64,000 nucleotides of DNA from Sialis fuliginosa. Its lineage: Eukaryota > Arthropoda > Insecta > Megaloptera > Sialidae. Positions within the stretch are counted from its first letter, which is position 1, and each line of letters begins with the position of its first letter. Below the pieces are notes generated by a model that was not told the origin of the DNA, did not search any database, and was given only the letters and a program-made list of their open reading frames with translations. Location: assembly GCA_961205875.1 (NCBI GenBank), contig OY540816.1, forward strand, positions 4,784,701 to 4,848,700. The letters run 5' to 3'. The position numbers and the translations under genes were made by a program. Below, piece after piece: positions 47,056 to 58,567 of the stretch.

Positions 47056-47402
47056 TTTTTATATTAAAAAATGCTATCGATTGATTAAATACAAAAATTC
47101 TTATATAATTAGGTACCTACTAAATTATCAATATTATGATATTATACAATTTATTAAAAATATTTTACTAACAGTTTTTAAAAATTAATTAATTTTATCA
47201 GATTATTATTTAGCTTTTAAAAAACTTTTAATGCCTTTTATTATAAAGAAATTTCCTCGGCAGCTAAAGCTATCTGTGAGGTATTAAATATAAATGACAA
47301 CCAATGGATAGTTTGAATAAATGGTATGTTTTATATGAATGACCTTGACACATCGCGTTAAGTAGAAATCAGCGATTTAAAGTAAATGATGAGAGTATAA
47401 TA
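47056..47402. other. Non-coding spacer
   Basis: Nothing recognised. Confidence 0.4.
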
Positions 47403-47697
47403 ATTCAAAAGTTTATGGTTTCTTCAATTATTTTGTTAAATATTTTGGAAAATTTAGGTTGTTTGAAAAAAAGTTTTCAATTAAAGATTTGTGTTTTTCA
47501 CGTATAATAAGATTACTAAAAAAAAACTATCGGTTTCTATTTAAAAAAATTATGTTGACCTCTAAATAACCTTGAAGGTTACGTTAAAATAACAAATAAA
47601 TATCATTATTCGATTACCCCCTCTCAACCAAACATTGTTTTCAAATATGCGATGGTTCTGAGATAATAATCTTTAACACTTTAAATGCCCCACCCTG
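47403..47697. mobile_element. Family K, right arm only
   Basis: Matches the right arm of 24690-25577, ending TTTAAATGCCCCACCCTG and TA. Confidence 0.8.
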
Positions 47698-47699
47698 TA

Positions 47700-48214
47700 T
47701 ACAACATAATATTTATGATAACATAGATATGTGGAGTGAAATAAGAATAATCATGTAAACAGAAAAATATAATAGTATAAAATATGAAATTAAATCTCTA
47801 AAAAATGTTAACAGAATTTAACAATAAAGTATTTAAATATAATATTGCACATAAATTGTACTATGTACAGTTTGTACAGCTCTTTGTGTTTTAATGTAGG
47901 TATATTAAATAATAACATTTTATAACAGTGAATATCAAAGCGATGTGTTGTGTGTATGGACATTTAACAATGATAAAAAATCATCAAGGGACTCATCAGT
48001 TTCGAATGAATTTTTCAAATAATTATTACAGTTCGAACTTTTGATATTTATATGTATCATATTTTTATGTAGGTATATTTTAAAACGGATTCACAAATGA
48101 TTTTTAAAAGTTGAGCATACAATGATTAATTGAGAAAAATATGTTAATTTTGTTGTAGTGTATTTTATATTGTTGGTTATATATTTTTTAAAATATTTTT
48201 TTTAAGCAAGTCGT
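47700..48214. other. Non-coding stretch, nothing recognised
   Basis: No exon or shared repeat recognised. Confidence 0.4.
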
Positions 48215-48545
48215 GGGGTGGCCTTGGACTCTAAGTGCGATCCTTGAGGTCCACATAGCAACTTCCCGACAAGGTATGACTATTAAAACTTGAATACTGA
48301 TTATTTATTGTTTTTTCACTATTATAAAAAACTATGTTATTTGATAAAAACTATAAAAATATTTGATATTTCAAAGTTTTGATTGTCACTAAAACAAATT
48401 AGATCGGTTAAATCTTTTTCAAGAAATTCTGAAATTTACTTTTTTGTTCAAACAAAAAAACGGCTGTACCGAATTTGCTGAAATTTCTTTCAGATCATAA
48501 TAACGTCAAGACACTTCGATTGGTACCCCAATGAAACGATTTCGT
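48215..48545. repeat. Fragments related to 34475-34555/35507-35560 and to family W
   Basis: 48215-48300 has GAGGTCCACATAGCAACTTC and GGTATGACTATTAAAACTTG, the uninterrupted version of the insertion site of 34556-35506. 48480-48545 resembles 36012-36080. Confidence 0.6.
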
Positions 48546-48554
48546 ACAGGAAAA

Positions 48555-48596
48555 AATGACCACGCACACACACACACACACACACATACACACACA
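48555..48596. repeat. (CA)n microsatellite
   Basis: Alternating CA with one CATA interruption. Confidence 0.95.
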
Positions 48597-48789
48597 TTGA
48601 AAATAGTGTAAACATACTGTAGTGACCTTGGAACATAAAAATATATTGACATTTTTTATTACTATTTTCGGGTCCATTACAATAACTTCCCTTTGCTGTG
48701 AAGATAAAAACTGAATATTGATCCTAAATATAAAATTGAACCCTTCCATGTTTTATCGTTTTTAAGATACAGCATCTACAGACAGATAG

Positions 48790-48930
48790 ACCGATAACAT
48801 ACATCATGGCGAAAATAGTTAGAACTGGTTCAGGTAATGTCAAAATGGATATTTCCATTAAAATCTTGAGTTCGGAAAATATTGGCTATACTGTATATAG
48901 GCACTTTCTTATACTATATTTCTTTTAAAT
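48790..48930 (-). repeat. Family F-related fragment
   Basis: ATGGCGAAAATAGTTAGAAC and the following GGTCAAAATGG-type sequence resemble the complement of 10030-10160. Confidence 0.5.
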
Positions 48931-48939
48931 TTTTGTATA

Positions 48940-49226
48940 TAAAAGTTGGAAAAATAGTTGTTATTTTCAATGAAATAGTTACTAGTTGAATTTTTTTTTC
49001 GGAAAATAGTTGAAATATTTTTTTTTACTATTTAATAATAATTAGTGCAAATAGCTGTAAAAAAGTGTCGCAAATAGTTTAAAAATAGTTGGAAAGGTAG
49101 TTGCAAATAGTTGATTTCTAATTGTGTTCAATCAAACCAATTTTCTGAAAACGGTGGAGATATGTAATAAAAATTACAATAAATGCATTTTACGCAATAG
49201 TTGAAAAACTATTTTTCCAATCTCTA
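48940..49226. mobile_element. hAT MITE, family E (short type)
   Basis: Ends TAAAAGTTGGAAAAATAG and CCAATCTCTA. No clear TSD with its left flank; directly followed by another E copy. Confidence 0.78.
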
Positions 49227-49234
49227 GTTATAAT

Positions 49235-49730
49235 TAGAGTTTGGAAAAATAGTTGTTATTTTTAATGAAATAGTTACTATATAGTTGATTTTTTTTCTGT
49301 AAAATAGTTGGCAAATAGTTTTTTTTAATCAAAATAGTTGTGAAATAGTTACAAATTTTTTTACAATAATAAATTTTTTTTCGATTTAATCAATAATTAG
49401 TGACATTAACGTATTAGTAAAAAGTGTCAAATCTGAAATTTTGTTATGCATTAAACATGTTATGCTATTCTAGATAGAAGAAGCTGCAAAAAAAAGGAAA
49501 TACAAATAAATATGTAAAAACACAACATAAATATCTATAAAAAGAAAAATTTTAACGTTGGATAAAAAAAAGGCAAATAGTTTTAAAATAGTTGGAAAGG
49601 TAAAATAGTTGTAAATAGTTGATTTCAAATTGGGTTCAATCAAACCAGTTTTCTGAAATCAATGGAGATATGTAATAAAAATAAAGTTACATTTTTCGCA
49701 ATAGTTGAAAAACTATTTTTCCAATCTCTA
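49235..49730. mobile_element. hAT MITE, family E (long type)
   Basis: Ends TAGAGTTTGGAAAAATAG and CCAATCTCTA. Perfect TSDs GTTATAAT at 49227-49234 and 49731-49738. Confidence 0.92.
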
Positions 49731-49738
49731 GTTATAAT

Positions 49739-50044
49739 ACTAACATAGATACAGTAAGAAACAATTTATCTATAGGTAATATACAAAAGTATACAGATTA
49801 AGTAAATCCAATAATATAACGATTGTTTATTGACTTTCAGTTCCATGATCCGAAACGACGAAAACGTATTTTTCTAACCCGGATATGATAAGTCTATCAG
49901 CAAGTTCTTAGTCCATCTTACTCCTTGTAAAAAATTCATATATACTACTCAAAAATACAATACAATATGTATGCACCCTTGGAACAACAGAGAGGAAAAA
50001 AAAGAATGTTTCAATAACTTATTTTCTACACCATATTATACCTT
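49739..50044. other. Non-coding spacer
   Basis: Nothing recognised. Confidence 0.4.
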
Positions 50045-50410
50045 ATTCGGTTTCTATTGTAACTTGAGACGTTCAGAAGTCAAAATGATTAACTTTAAAA
50101 AATACAAAAATTGAAACAATATATTTTTATCTGTTAGTAATACATACAATGTATTCCAAGTTTAGGAAATTTAACATGGGGACATTCGGTTTCCATTGAA
50201 ACTTGAGACGTTCAGAAGTCAAAATGATTAACTTTAAAAAATACAAAAATTGAGACAATATATTTTTTATCTGTTAGTAATACATTCAGTGTATTCCAAG
50301 TTTATTAAGACATAGGAAATTTAACATGGGGACAGTTAGAAATGTTGTAGTAACCTTTGGTCAAATTTAACGATATGTAATTGGTGCATTTTGAAATACC
50401 GGCTCGAAAC
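50045..50410. repeat. Direct duplication joined to family D left arm
   Basis: ATTCGGTTTCTATTGTAACT at 50045 recurs near-identically at 50184, giving a 139-bp duplication that includes a CAATGTATTCCAAG tip. A family D left arm (CAGTGTATTCCAAGTTTATT) follows to about 50410 and stops. Confidence 0.75.
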
Positions 50411-50527
50411 AAACTGATAAATTCAGTAGTTGAAATAACTCACATCATACCTTAAATTCAAACAGATTTCCAGTATTAGTACATTTTATAATCTATCTTA
50501 AAAATTATTGGAGGAAAATATCAAAAT

Positions 50528-51195
50528 ATAGTTAGATAATTTTTCTGAGCAGTATCGTGGCTAATAATATTTTATGAAAATCTAAGATTTAACATCAAAA
50601 GATTAAAAAGAATCTTTTGCACAGCGTCTTTTGTTTCCATGATGTCAGAGCATACAACTGCCATTTATATAAAAACACAGTAGCCATGGAATAAAAAATT
50701 CTATAATTTACGGTTTCAGTATTTTATTAATTTAGGTCACTAAGGTTACATCTCTTTCAAATATTTTGTCGAATAAATATATGATTTTTGATACACGCTA
50801 ATAATTAAATATTTTGAATTGAAAATTCAAAAATAAAGAAATATTTCACTTCCAAGAAAGGTAACCTATTTATTTATTTATTTTTGATTTTCATACAATT
50901 TCTAAGACAAAACCTGGCGTTTCCTGGTAGCTTGAAAATATAATTTTACGCGATTTTTTCAATAACTACTAAATGGATTTTATTCCGGTTTTCACTAATG
51001 GATAGGTTAAGTTTAGATGTATAATTTGTGGATATTTTGTGTAAATTTCATGAAGCCAGAAAAAAACAATTCGCGGTGAACCGTGTGGTGTGAGCACGTT
51101 GGGTGGGCATGTTGGGTGGGCATGTTGGGTGGGCATGATTACTTTATGTTTATTTAAATTAATATCCCCGGGTAACACCGGGTCCAATGCGCTAG
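50528..51195 (+). mobile_element. Helitron-like element, copy 2
   Basis: Same as 32930-33632 from AGTTAGATAATTTTTCTGAG onward. The 3' end has the hairpin CCCGG-GTAACA-CCGGG, then TCCAATGCG and CTAG followed by T, as expected of a Helitron terminus. GTTGGGTGGGCATG is repeated three times near 51095. Confidence 0.72.
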
Positions 51196-51609
51196 TAGAA
51201 AATAAAAACATGTATTCGTATTTGGATCAATACAATGCAATCTAAATTTAAGGATTAAAATTAAATCCAAAAGTTTTTCATTTCACAAATCTGTTGCCGA
51301 GCTGAAAGTGAACTATATATTTTGCAAGTCAATGGACTGTTCGTTAGTTTACATAAGGGTATAGCCGTACTTGTGAATCTTTCATAAATACATACTTCAG
51401 TTATCTCGTTGAAATGTTCGACACTTAAAAAATACGACGAGCACACCATTATACTGCACAGCGTCTTTTTATATCAATATCGATTTATTTCAGAGAACTC
51501 TTACACAGAATGTAAATTAATTTTTATATTTTGATACTTTAATCTTATTTTGACAGTTTATACAGACGATATAACTTTTTTACATTTTTGCTAGAATCAT
51601 TGTGTTATA
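51196..51609. other. Non-coding spacer
   Basis: Nothing recognised. Confidence 0.4.
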
Positions 51610-51659
51610 TACAGAATGTTTGGTTCGGCAATACGAATATTTTGAAGGAAGGTAGAGTG

Positions 51660-51890
51660 AGACCTTGCAATTGATTGGTCAGAATCATTGAAGCGAGATA
51701 AGCCCTTTTAGTATATAGGGTTATAAGGTTTGACCAAGGCTGAATTAGTCTGGAATTGTTAGGCTCCTGATGAGGACTTCTTGTGAAGTCGAAACACGTG
51801 TCGAGTGACATTGTTTTATTGTGGGTAAGGTGTATATTATACATTAAGTGACTAAGAAACCACAGTTTCTCCATTTTTCCAGTAGCATAT
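51660..51890 (+). mobile_element. Penelope-like fragment inside the foldback
   Basis: Present only in one arm of the foldback, from about ACCTTGCAATTGATTGG to CAGTAGCATATATACC. Contains the hammerhead at 51754-51812 and the ACTAAGAAACCACAGTTTCT block shared with 4345-4455. No reverse transcriptase. Confidence 0.6.
51754..51812 (+). ncRNA. Type I hammerhead ribozyme motif
   Basis: The core CTGATGA lies at 51767-51773. Stem II is GACTTC-TTGT-GAAGTC (51775-51790) with one extra G before it. GAAA follows at 51791-51794, then a minimal stem III CAC-GTG, then TC. Predicted self-cleavage is after C51802. Stem I pairs GCTC (51763-51766) with GAGT (51803-51806), and after an internal loop AAT-GT with AC-ATT. 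All conserved core bases are present. Such ribozymes with a tiny stem III are known in Penelope-like elements and retrozymes. Activity is inferred. Confidence 0.75.
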
Positions 51891-53064
51891 ATACCTATAT
51901 ACAAAATGCAATAATTTTTTTTATATGGGGCATTTTAGTAAATTTTTGAAAAAACCCAGAATTATACATGTTAATTACAAAATTTCAAAACTTAAAGAGC
52001 CTATATTTCTTAAACATGATTTTTATTTTACATAAATATCTATGCTACACTATCAGATCAAAATAAAATTTATGAATAACAAAAACAAAAAATGGCTGCA
52101 GTTTAACATTTAAAAAGTTATAAAACTTTGATAAAATTATTTCTTTAAAAAATTATTTTATAAGATCTAGTACACTTACAGATGTTCAGATGGTTTTAAA
52201 AACTGCTCTATTTTATACCCTTTCGAAAAACCTACCATAATACCTACATGAATTGGCTATTTTTGTTAAAAAAACTTATTTTTATCCCAGAATAAGTAAG
52301 ATTTTTACATTTTTACAGTGAGTCGATCGTAGTATGCTATTTTAAATAAGTCATTAAAAACGCGATGCGATATTTTTTAAACATTTTTTTATACACATTG
52401 TAACATCTACTCATGTGCAAAGGATGATCCTGTCCATTGAGTATAAAAAAATATTTGAAAAGTATCACGTTTTAAATTACTTATTTAGAATAGCACACTA
52501 CGATAGACTCACTGGAAAAATGTAAAAATCTTACTTATTCTAGGATAAAAGTAAGGTTTTTTAACAAAAATAGCCAATTCATGTAGATATTGTAGGTTTT
52601 TCGAAAGGGTATAAAATAGAGCAGTTTTTTTAAAACCCATCTGTAAATGTACTAGATTTAATAAAATAATTTTTTAGAGAAATAATTTTATCAAAGTTTT
52701 ATAGGTTTTTAAATGTTAAACTGCAGCGATTTATTGTTTTTGATATTCATAAATTTTATTTTGATAGTGTAGCATAGATATTTAAGTAATATAAAAATCA
52801 TGTTTAAAAATTATAGGCTCTTTATCTTTTGAAATTTTGCTATGAACATGTATAATTCTGTTTTTTTTTTTTAATTTACAAAAAAGCTCCATATAAAAAA
52901 AACTGTTACACTTTGTATATATGTAGGTATATTTGCTTAATTCACTTCCAAATGACTCATTCTACCTTTCTTCAAAATATTCGTATCGCCAAACCAAACA
53001 TCCTGTACCTATATTAACATTCATTTAAAATTCTCTTTGATTTTATGGTGTACTAAGGGCGACT

Positions 53065-53201
53065 AAGGTCGAGTTTAGATTTGCTGTTACACTCGTACGA
53101 TTAACGGCATGCTAATACTAGCGCTAGTATTTTTCTGTCTACATCTATGCGACGGACACTTACGAATACTCAGCCGAGCAAAACAGCAAATCTAAACCCC
53201 C
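53065..53201. mobile_element. Very short TIR element
   Basis: GAGTTTAGATTTGCTGTTAC near the left pairs with AACAGCAAATCTAAAC at the right. Contains AGCGCTAGTATT-type sequence. TSD unclear. Confidence 0.6.
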
Positions 53202-53462
53202 CATAACTGATGGGACCTGGTGTTACCCAAGAATAAAAAAATATAAATATCCATTGCTCAGCTGTTTTGAGTGATAGCGTGATACTATGAACTCAATAGC
53301 ACTTCTGAGATTTCAAGGATTACGTTGGTGTAAGTTTCACCTAAATCGCTCCAGTATTTTTCAAGAATACTTTGGGCAAAAAACACAAATATTTAATAAA
53401 AATTTTTTTTTTTTTATTTCATAAAACACATATAGTCAAAAATATAAAAATCCATGCACTTG
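53202..53462. other. Non-coding spacer
   Basis: Nothing recognised. Confidence 0.4.
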
Positions 53463-54340
53463 AGGCTCTGTCAAACAGGAAGCGGGCTGTCCTCTGCTGA
53501 CTAAGGTGGTCAAACAGAACGTGAAAGTGACGGCGAACCAGGGAAAATTCTTTCTTCATCTAGTGATCATCATGTCCAGCAGTTCGTCTGACGAAGAAGA
53601 ATTACTTATTTTCTTAGCTGTGAGTTCAGCAGCAAGACGAAAAAGGATATGGGTATGCCATAGTCAATGGGAGCGTTCACGTCTGACCAAAAAACGGAAC
53701 AACGAGTTTTGATTGGTTGATTTATGGAATTTCTGGTAGAATGTACCAAAAATTAAACGAATGCCATTTTATAAGCGTGTAAGGAAGTAAGAAAGAAGTA
53801 ACCAGAAAGAGATAGAAACTAGTGACCAGGCTAACAAAGAACTTTTATGTTCACTTCATGTTGAGCGTTTCTGCCAGAACACTAGTTTCTATATCTTTCT
53901 GGTTACTTCTTTCTCACTTCCTTACACGCTTAAAAAATGGCATTCTTTAAATTTCTGGTACATTCCACCAGAAATTCCATGAATCAACCAATCAAAGCTC
54001 GTTGTTCACTGTTTTCGATCAATCGTGAACGTGTCCAATGTGCATAATGCAGGCATTCTATATAGTGACTAGGCATTCTACGTTCGAGAGGGTTGTTTTC
54101 CGAGCTAAATACTGAAGCGATGTCATACAAACAACTGCACTACTGCACAAGATCAATCAACTTTTCATCATTATCTTCTCTTTTACTCATTTTACCATCC
54201 AGTCCGCGCGCGAATTCTGTAAAAACTTACAACCTGTCCACTGTCTGCCGCGGTAGTCCGCTTTGTGTTTGACCATGATAATACAACAACATTACACAAT
54301 ACAGAGTTCGCGGCTGTCCGCCTCCTGTTTGGCAGAGCCT
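53463..54340 (+). mobile_element. Harbinger-derived MITE
   Basis: TIRs AGGCTCTGTCAAACAGGAAG and the complement of AGGCTCTGCCAAACAGGAGG. The flanking trinucleotides are TTG and TAA, so the TSD is not exact. Inside is a near-perfect inverted pair of about 170 bp (53664-53835 and 53874-54045). Confidence 0.8.
53572..53709 (+). pseudogene. Harbinger transposase N-terminal remnant
   Basis: Reads MSSSSSDEEELLIFLAVSSA then ARRKRIWV. The acidic-serine start followed by a basic RRKRxxWV block is the usual N-terminus of insect Harbinger (HARBI1-like) transposases. It then runs into the inverted repeat of the MITE; the DDE domain is absent. Confidence 0.65.
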
Positions 54341-54401
54341 TAAAAGGTAATATAGCTGTAACATTTAATATTTTATGAATTTTTAGTTGGCTTTGCCAAT
54401 A

Positions 54402-54935
54402 CAGTAAAAGCTCCTTATTCGCGCTTCCTTCATTCGCGTTTTCACTATTCGCGGATTAAAAAAATGCGACCCAATTCCTATATTCGCGGCTAAAGATTTC
54501 TTTATTCGCGGATCTAATCAGGAAACGTGATATTTAATTTGAAAAATCTTAGTGAAGGTTTAAGAATGGCAAATGAACTTTGTGACTTCTTTATGAAAAT
54601 TGATTCGTCTATGGAACGAAGTCTTATTTTTAAGAGGCAAATTGCTAATGCCACTGCTGAATATCAGTCTGAATTGAAGGAGCTTTTAAAAACTGCCAAG
54701 CAAGAAAAAATTACAAAATTCTTTAAACCATTGCCTAAGCATGAAGATAATAATTAATCAATATGGTCAAAAACTTCAATTAAATTGATTTTTTTATATT
54801 GTATTTGTTTATTTATTTTGTCACCTAGGAACGTATCCCCTATAATCCCATATAAATTACCATTCCGTATTCACGGTTTCTGTATTCGCGGCATATTTAT
54901 GGAACGTATACCCCGCGAATAAAGAGCTTTTACTG
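54402..54935 (+). mobile_element. Tigger/pogo-like element, deleted
   Basis: 534 bp. TIRs CAGTAAAAGCTCCTTATTCG and the complement of CAGTAAAAGCTCTTTATTCG, with TATTCGCGG repeated inside both ends. TA at 54400-54401 and 54936-54937. Confidence 0.9.
54527..54757 (+). pseudogene. Tigger/pogo transposase C-terminal remnant
   Basis: Reads GLRMANELCDFFMKIDSSME then RSLIFKRQI and ends QEKITKFFKPLPKHEDNN before a stop. The order 'DxxMERSxxFKRxxxxxxxxYxxxxKxLxxxAKQxxITxFF' is the usual tail of Tigger/jerky-like transposases. The CENP-B-type DNA-binding and DDE domains are deleted. The 5' MIF is probably not a start codon in the parent gene. Confidence 0.78.
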
Positions 54936-54939
54936 TATA

Positions 54940-55557
54940 AAGAAATATAAATTTAGATTGTTTTTGTTTTAAAAACAGAATATATGACAGAATAAAATAT
55001 ATCAAAAAAAGTGTGTGTTTTTAATAAAGATACACTGTTAAAAATTTCCGAGTCAAATTTACAAGAAATGTGTTGGAAGTTTTATTCATAAACAGTGTCC
55101 GAAATTTCTAATACGTATTGTAAATGAAGAAGTGAAAGATTTAGGATAATTCCAACATGGTGTTGGAATTTGAAATACTATACTGTGTAGGAAATTACGG
55201 TACCACAACTTTGTAAAATTCCTATATTGGTTATACTAAGATTACAATATCAGTATTCTATTTTTAATTACGAGAAAAGTTCTGAAAATTTACAAAATGT
55301 ATTGGAAATTTCAAAAATTGTATATGAATAAAACTTCCTACACATGTTTTGTAAAATTTATCTTGGATATTTTTTCTAATTTTTGTTTTGTACCACCCCC
55401 CATTATTATATTGTCATGAGATGGATGTGCGCGATCTTGTGTTGAATTTTTTAAAGCAGAACATTACATTATTCTATTTATATATTAAACACATTTTTAT
55501 ATTTAATTATAAACACATATTATTAATAATCGTACGGGGGTAGATAAACAACAAACA
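54940..55557. other. Non-coding stretch with GGAAATT-type motifs
   Basis: Begins ACACTGTTAAAAATTTCC near 55030; shows recurring TGTAAATTTAC/TTGGAATT-type motifs as in the next element. It may be an older, related insertion. Confidence 0.4.
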
Positions 55558-56286
55558 CACTGAGAAAAAGTCACCACAGATTAGATTATATATTTTCGGA
55601 CTGCACCATCTGGACCTATATCTCATGTATAGACACCAACCGTGTTGTTCGGTAGATATACATATATACCTATCGAATCTGAAAATAGCGGCTGGTGAGA
55701 GCTAACTTGCATCAAGTTTTTACCGAACATGTGTAGTAAACCAACAAGATGTATTGAAAATTTACTAAACTTAATGATGTATATTTTTTTCATATACAGG
55801 TCTACTAAATCTACAAATAAAAAATTGTAAATTTCATAGCTAAATGAATTGTAAATTTACATATTCGTAAAGTAAATTTACCACAACTTGTTTCGTAGAG
55901 TATAAATATAGGAAATTTACAAACTTGTGTAGTAAACCAACAAGATGTATTAGAAAATTACTAAACCTAATGGTACAAAAAAATTTCATACACTGATACA
56001 CATGTCTGCTAAATTTACAAATAAAAAAATGTGAATTTCATAGATAAATGTTGTAAATTTACACATTCGTAAAGTAAATTTACCACAATTTGTTTTGTAG
56101 CGTAAAAGTATAGGAAATTTCCAAACTTGTGTGGTAAACTTACAAGATGTATTGTAAAAATAAAAATTGTATTGGAGATATACTAAACTGCGAGGTAATT
56201 TATTTTCCCAACACTGACTTTTGGAATTTTCCTTTACATTTGTATAGTAAAAATATTGTAAATTTACTATTTTTTTTCTCAGTGTA
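55558..56286. mobile_element. TIR element with internal tandem array
   Basis: Ends ACACTGAGAAAAAGT and TTTTTTTTCTCAGTGT are inverted. The inside holds 2.5-3 units of about 196-202 bp; GTGTAGTAAACCAACAAGAT starts units at 55731 and 55927, and a variant at 56129. Confidence 0.82.
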
Positions 56287-56310
56287 TGTAATAAGTTTGC
56301 TTATAGTATC

Positions 56311-57548
56311 CAGCGGCGGATTTATTTTAAATGCCGTCCAAGGGAAAATATAACCTATTTTCTTCAACAATCACATATTTCAAATATGCGATTGTTGAAG
56401 TAAACAAATATGGGCGGATGTAGTTAATGAGTTGGTACACAGATGGCAGCAAGTTGTTCAGTTCATTCAGTACGAAAATCGCGCGCTAATTCGAAATCAG
56501 TAGTTCAATTGATAGAGGTGAATACATAACAGGATATTTGAAAAATGCGGGCAAACGAAATCGTCAGAATTTTTACAAGATGTAGAAAAATTGTTTTGAT
56601 AATCAGAGTAATTTTTTATTTTCCTTTTGCTTCCTCTCAATATCGAAGATACGAGAAGCTTTGTGATCGTTTCAGTTTGAGACAGAAAAAATGTTCTCCG
56701 ATTTCAAAATTTTAAATTGATTTATCCGTTTCACGTCAAGGCAAACACTTTTCGTTCCGTGTCTGTCTATCCGTCCGTGTGTGTGTCCGTCCGTCCGTCT
56801 GTCCCCTGAATCCTTGTCACACGCATAACTCATGAACCACTGAACCGATATTATTGAAACCTAGTCGGATGGTTGGGTCTGGCTTGAGGACGGTCCCATT
56901 TCAATATCATCAAAATCGTGTGTAAGGGGGAGGGGTGACACCCCAAAATATTTCTTTTTTCAAGATATCTCAAGAACGATACATGTTACGTGAAAATTTT
57001 ATAGGATATTTTTTGTAGAGCATTAAATTTCCTATAATATGGGTCTACAACGTTTCTTGTAAAATATTCCCTTACAAATATTTACCTCAATTTATTTTAA
57101 GAATTCGTGTTTTGTTTTTCTAAATTGATATTTGATTGGATATATTAAATGTCATTTTGGCGTTTTAAATGTCACTTTTACGTTTTAAATGTCATTTTGC
57201 CATTTGCATAAATTTAGATTTCGATTGAAATTGTCAAAAAATTAAAAATATATGAAAAAATATTCAAGTGCGTTTTAAGAAAAATTTCGAACTAATATTT
57301 TTTAGTAAAATTGTATAAAAATTAAATGGTTAACCAATTCCACGCAATTTATTTAAACACTATCGGTTTTTACTTAAATTGTTGAATAATTAACTACCTT
57401 TGGTGAATTTAGCACGAGGAAGTACTGTGTATTTACTTGGCAGATGTTTTTTTTAAAGTGTTGTGTATTAAAGTAAAAAAGTTGTATTCTCCCAGAATCT
57501 GCCGCCCTGGGCAGTAGCCCATGTTTCCCATGCCTAAATCCGCCGTTG
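56311..57548. mobile_element. hAT-type element carrying a family A copy
   Basis: Ends CAGCGGCGGATTTA and the complement of CAACGGCGGATTTAGGCATG. Perfect TSDs ATAGTATC at 56303-56310 and 57549-57556. Family A copy 6 (56639-57446) fills most of the interior. Confidence 0.92.
56639..57446 (-). mobile_element. Family A repeat, copy 6 (nested)
   Basis: Reverse full-length copy from GCTTCCTCTCAATATCGAAG to TTACTTGGCAGATG, with T runs at both borders. Confidence 0.87.
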
Positions 57549-57670
57549 ATAGTATCAAAATAAATGTTTAATTAGTATTGACTGATGTCATTAATATCTA
57601 CAAGTTTCTTCATCAAGTTAAATTTTTATAATCCTGAAACACTACCTATATCGAAGGAAATTTAAATATA

Positions 57671-58057
57671 CAGTGTATTCCAAGTTGATTAAGACATAGA
57701 AAATTTAACATGGAGGCAATTAGAAATGTTGTAGTAACCTTTGGTCAAATTTAACGATGTGTGATTGGTGCATTTTGAAACACCGCCACAAAATTTAATA
57801 AAATAGTAATCAGTATTTTGTTTTCTTTATATCTGTCAAAAAATATTATTATAATTTAATCTAGGATGTTTACTTTAATGTATTTTATTGTTGAAAACAA
57901 AATACTGTTGATGAATTTAAAATTTATCAGTTAGTTTCGAGGCGGCATTTCAAAATGCACCAATCACACATCGTTAAATTTGACCAAAGGTTACTACAAC
58001 ATTTCTAATTGTCTCCATGTTAAATTTCCTATGTCTCAATCAACTTGGAATACACTG
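57671..58057. mobile_element. TA-flanked MITE, family D copy 4
   Basis: 387 bp with ends CAGTGTATTCCAAGTTGATT and its complement, TA on both sides. The TTA insertion site of family C is unoccupied here. Confidence 0.92.
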
Positions 58058-58059
58058 TA

Positions 58060-58563
58060 TACATAGTGTTATCATAGTGGTTCGAGATAACTGGTCCTAG
58101 GCATACCGCACAATAGCACTATTTTTTAGTTTTCATATCTGTTTATACATTCGAATTCAAATCTTTTTATCTGAGTTTTCAAAACAATCCAAAGATAAAA
58201 TTCGACTGTCTAAATTTTTTTAAAGGCAGCAACGATTCGAGTAGACGGTATATAAATAATCAATCAATGTATGTTATTGTATTTGCATTAGCTTCTGACA
58301 ACCCTTGGAATAAAACATAGCGCCCGATGTGACAAGAACAGTCGGAAAAAGGAAAATAGAAGATAAAATATTCTTAATTCGGATTTGAGAAGATAATGTA
58401 CTGTATATCGATTTATTATTTATGTGAGTCCTTTTGTATCGACGTTTTTAGTTTCTGCTTTTTTGTAAATATATTTTATAAATTCAATAAACTCATTTTT
58501 CTTAAACTTTGTAACTAATATAAGATACATGTAATATGTATTTTATTATAAAAGGGGTAGTAT
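58060..58563. other. Non-coding stretch, nothing recognised
   Basis: No exon or shared repeat recognised. Confidence 0.4.
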
Positions 58564-58567
58564 TTAA

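Larger units (their letters stand above)
51612..53004. mobile_element. Family L foldback element, full copy with insert
   Basis: Arms of about 550 bp begin CAGAATGTTTGGTTCGGCAA and end in its near-complement. TA at both borders. The arms extend almost to the centre near 52420. The left arm is interrupted at about 51660-51890 by a Penelope-like piece absent from the right arm. Confidence 0.88.

Noticed and set aside
48555-48596. (CA)n tract as a functional element
   Set aside because: Simple microsatellite; nothing beyond composition supports a role.
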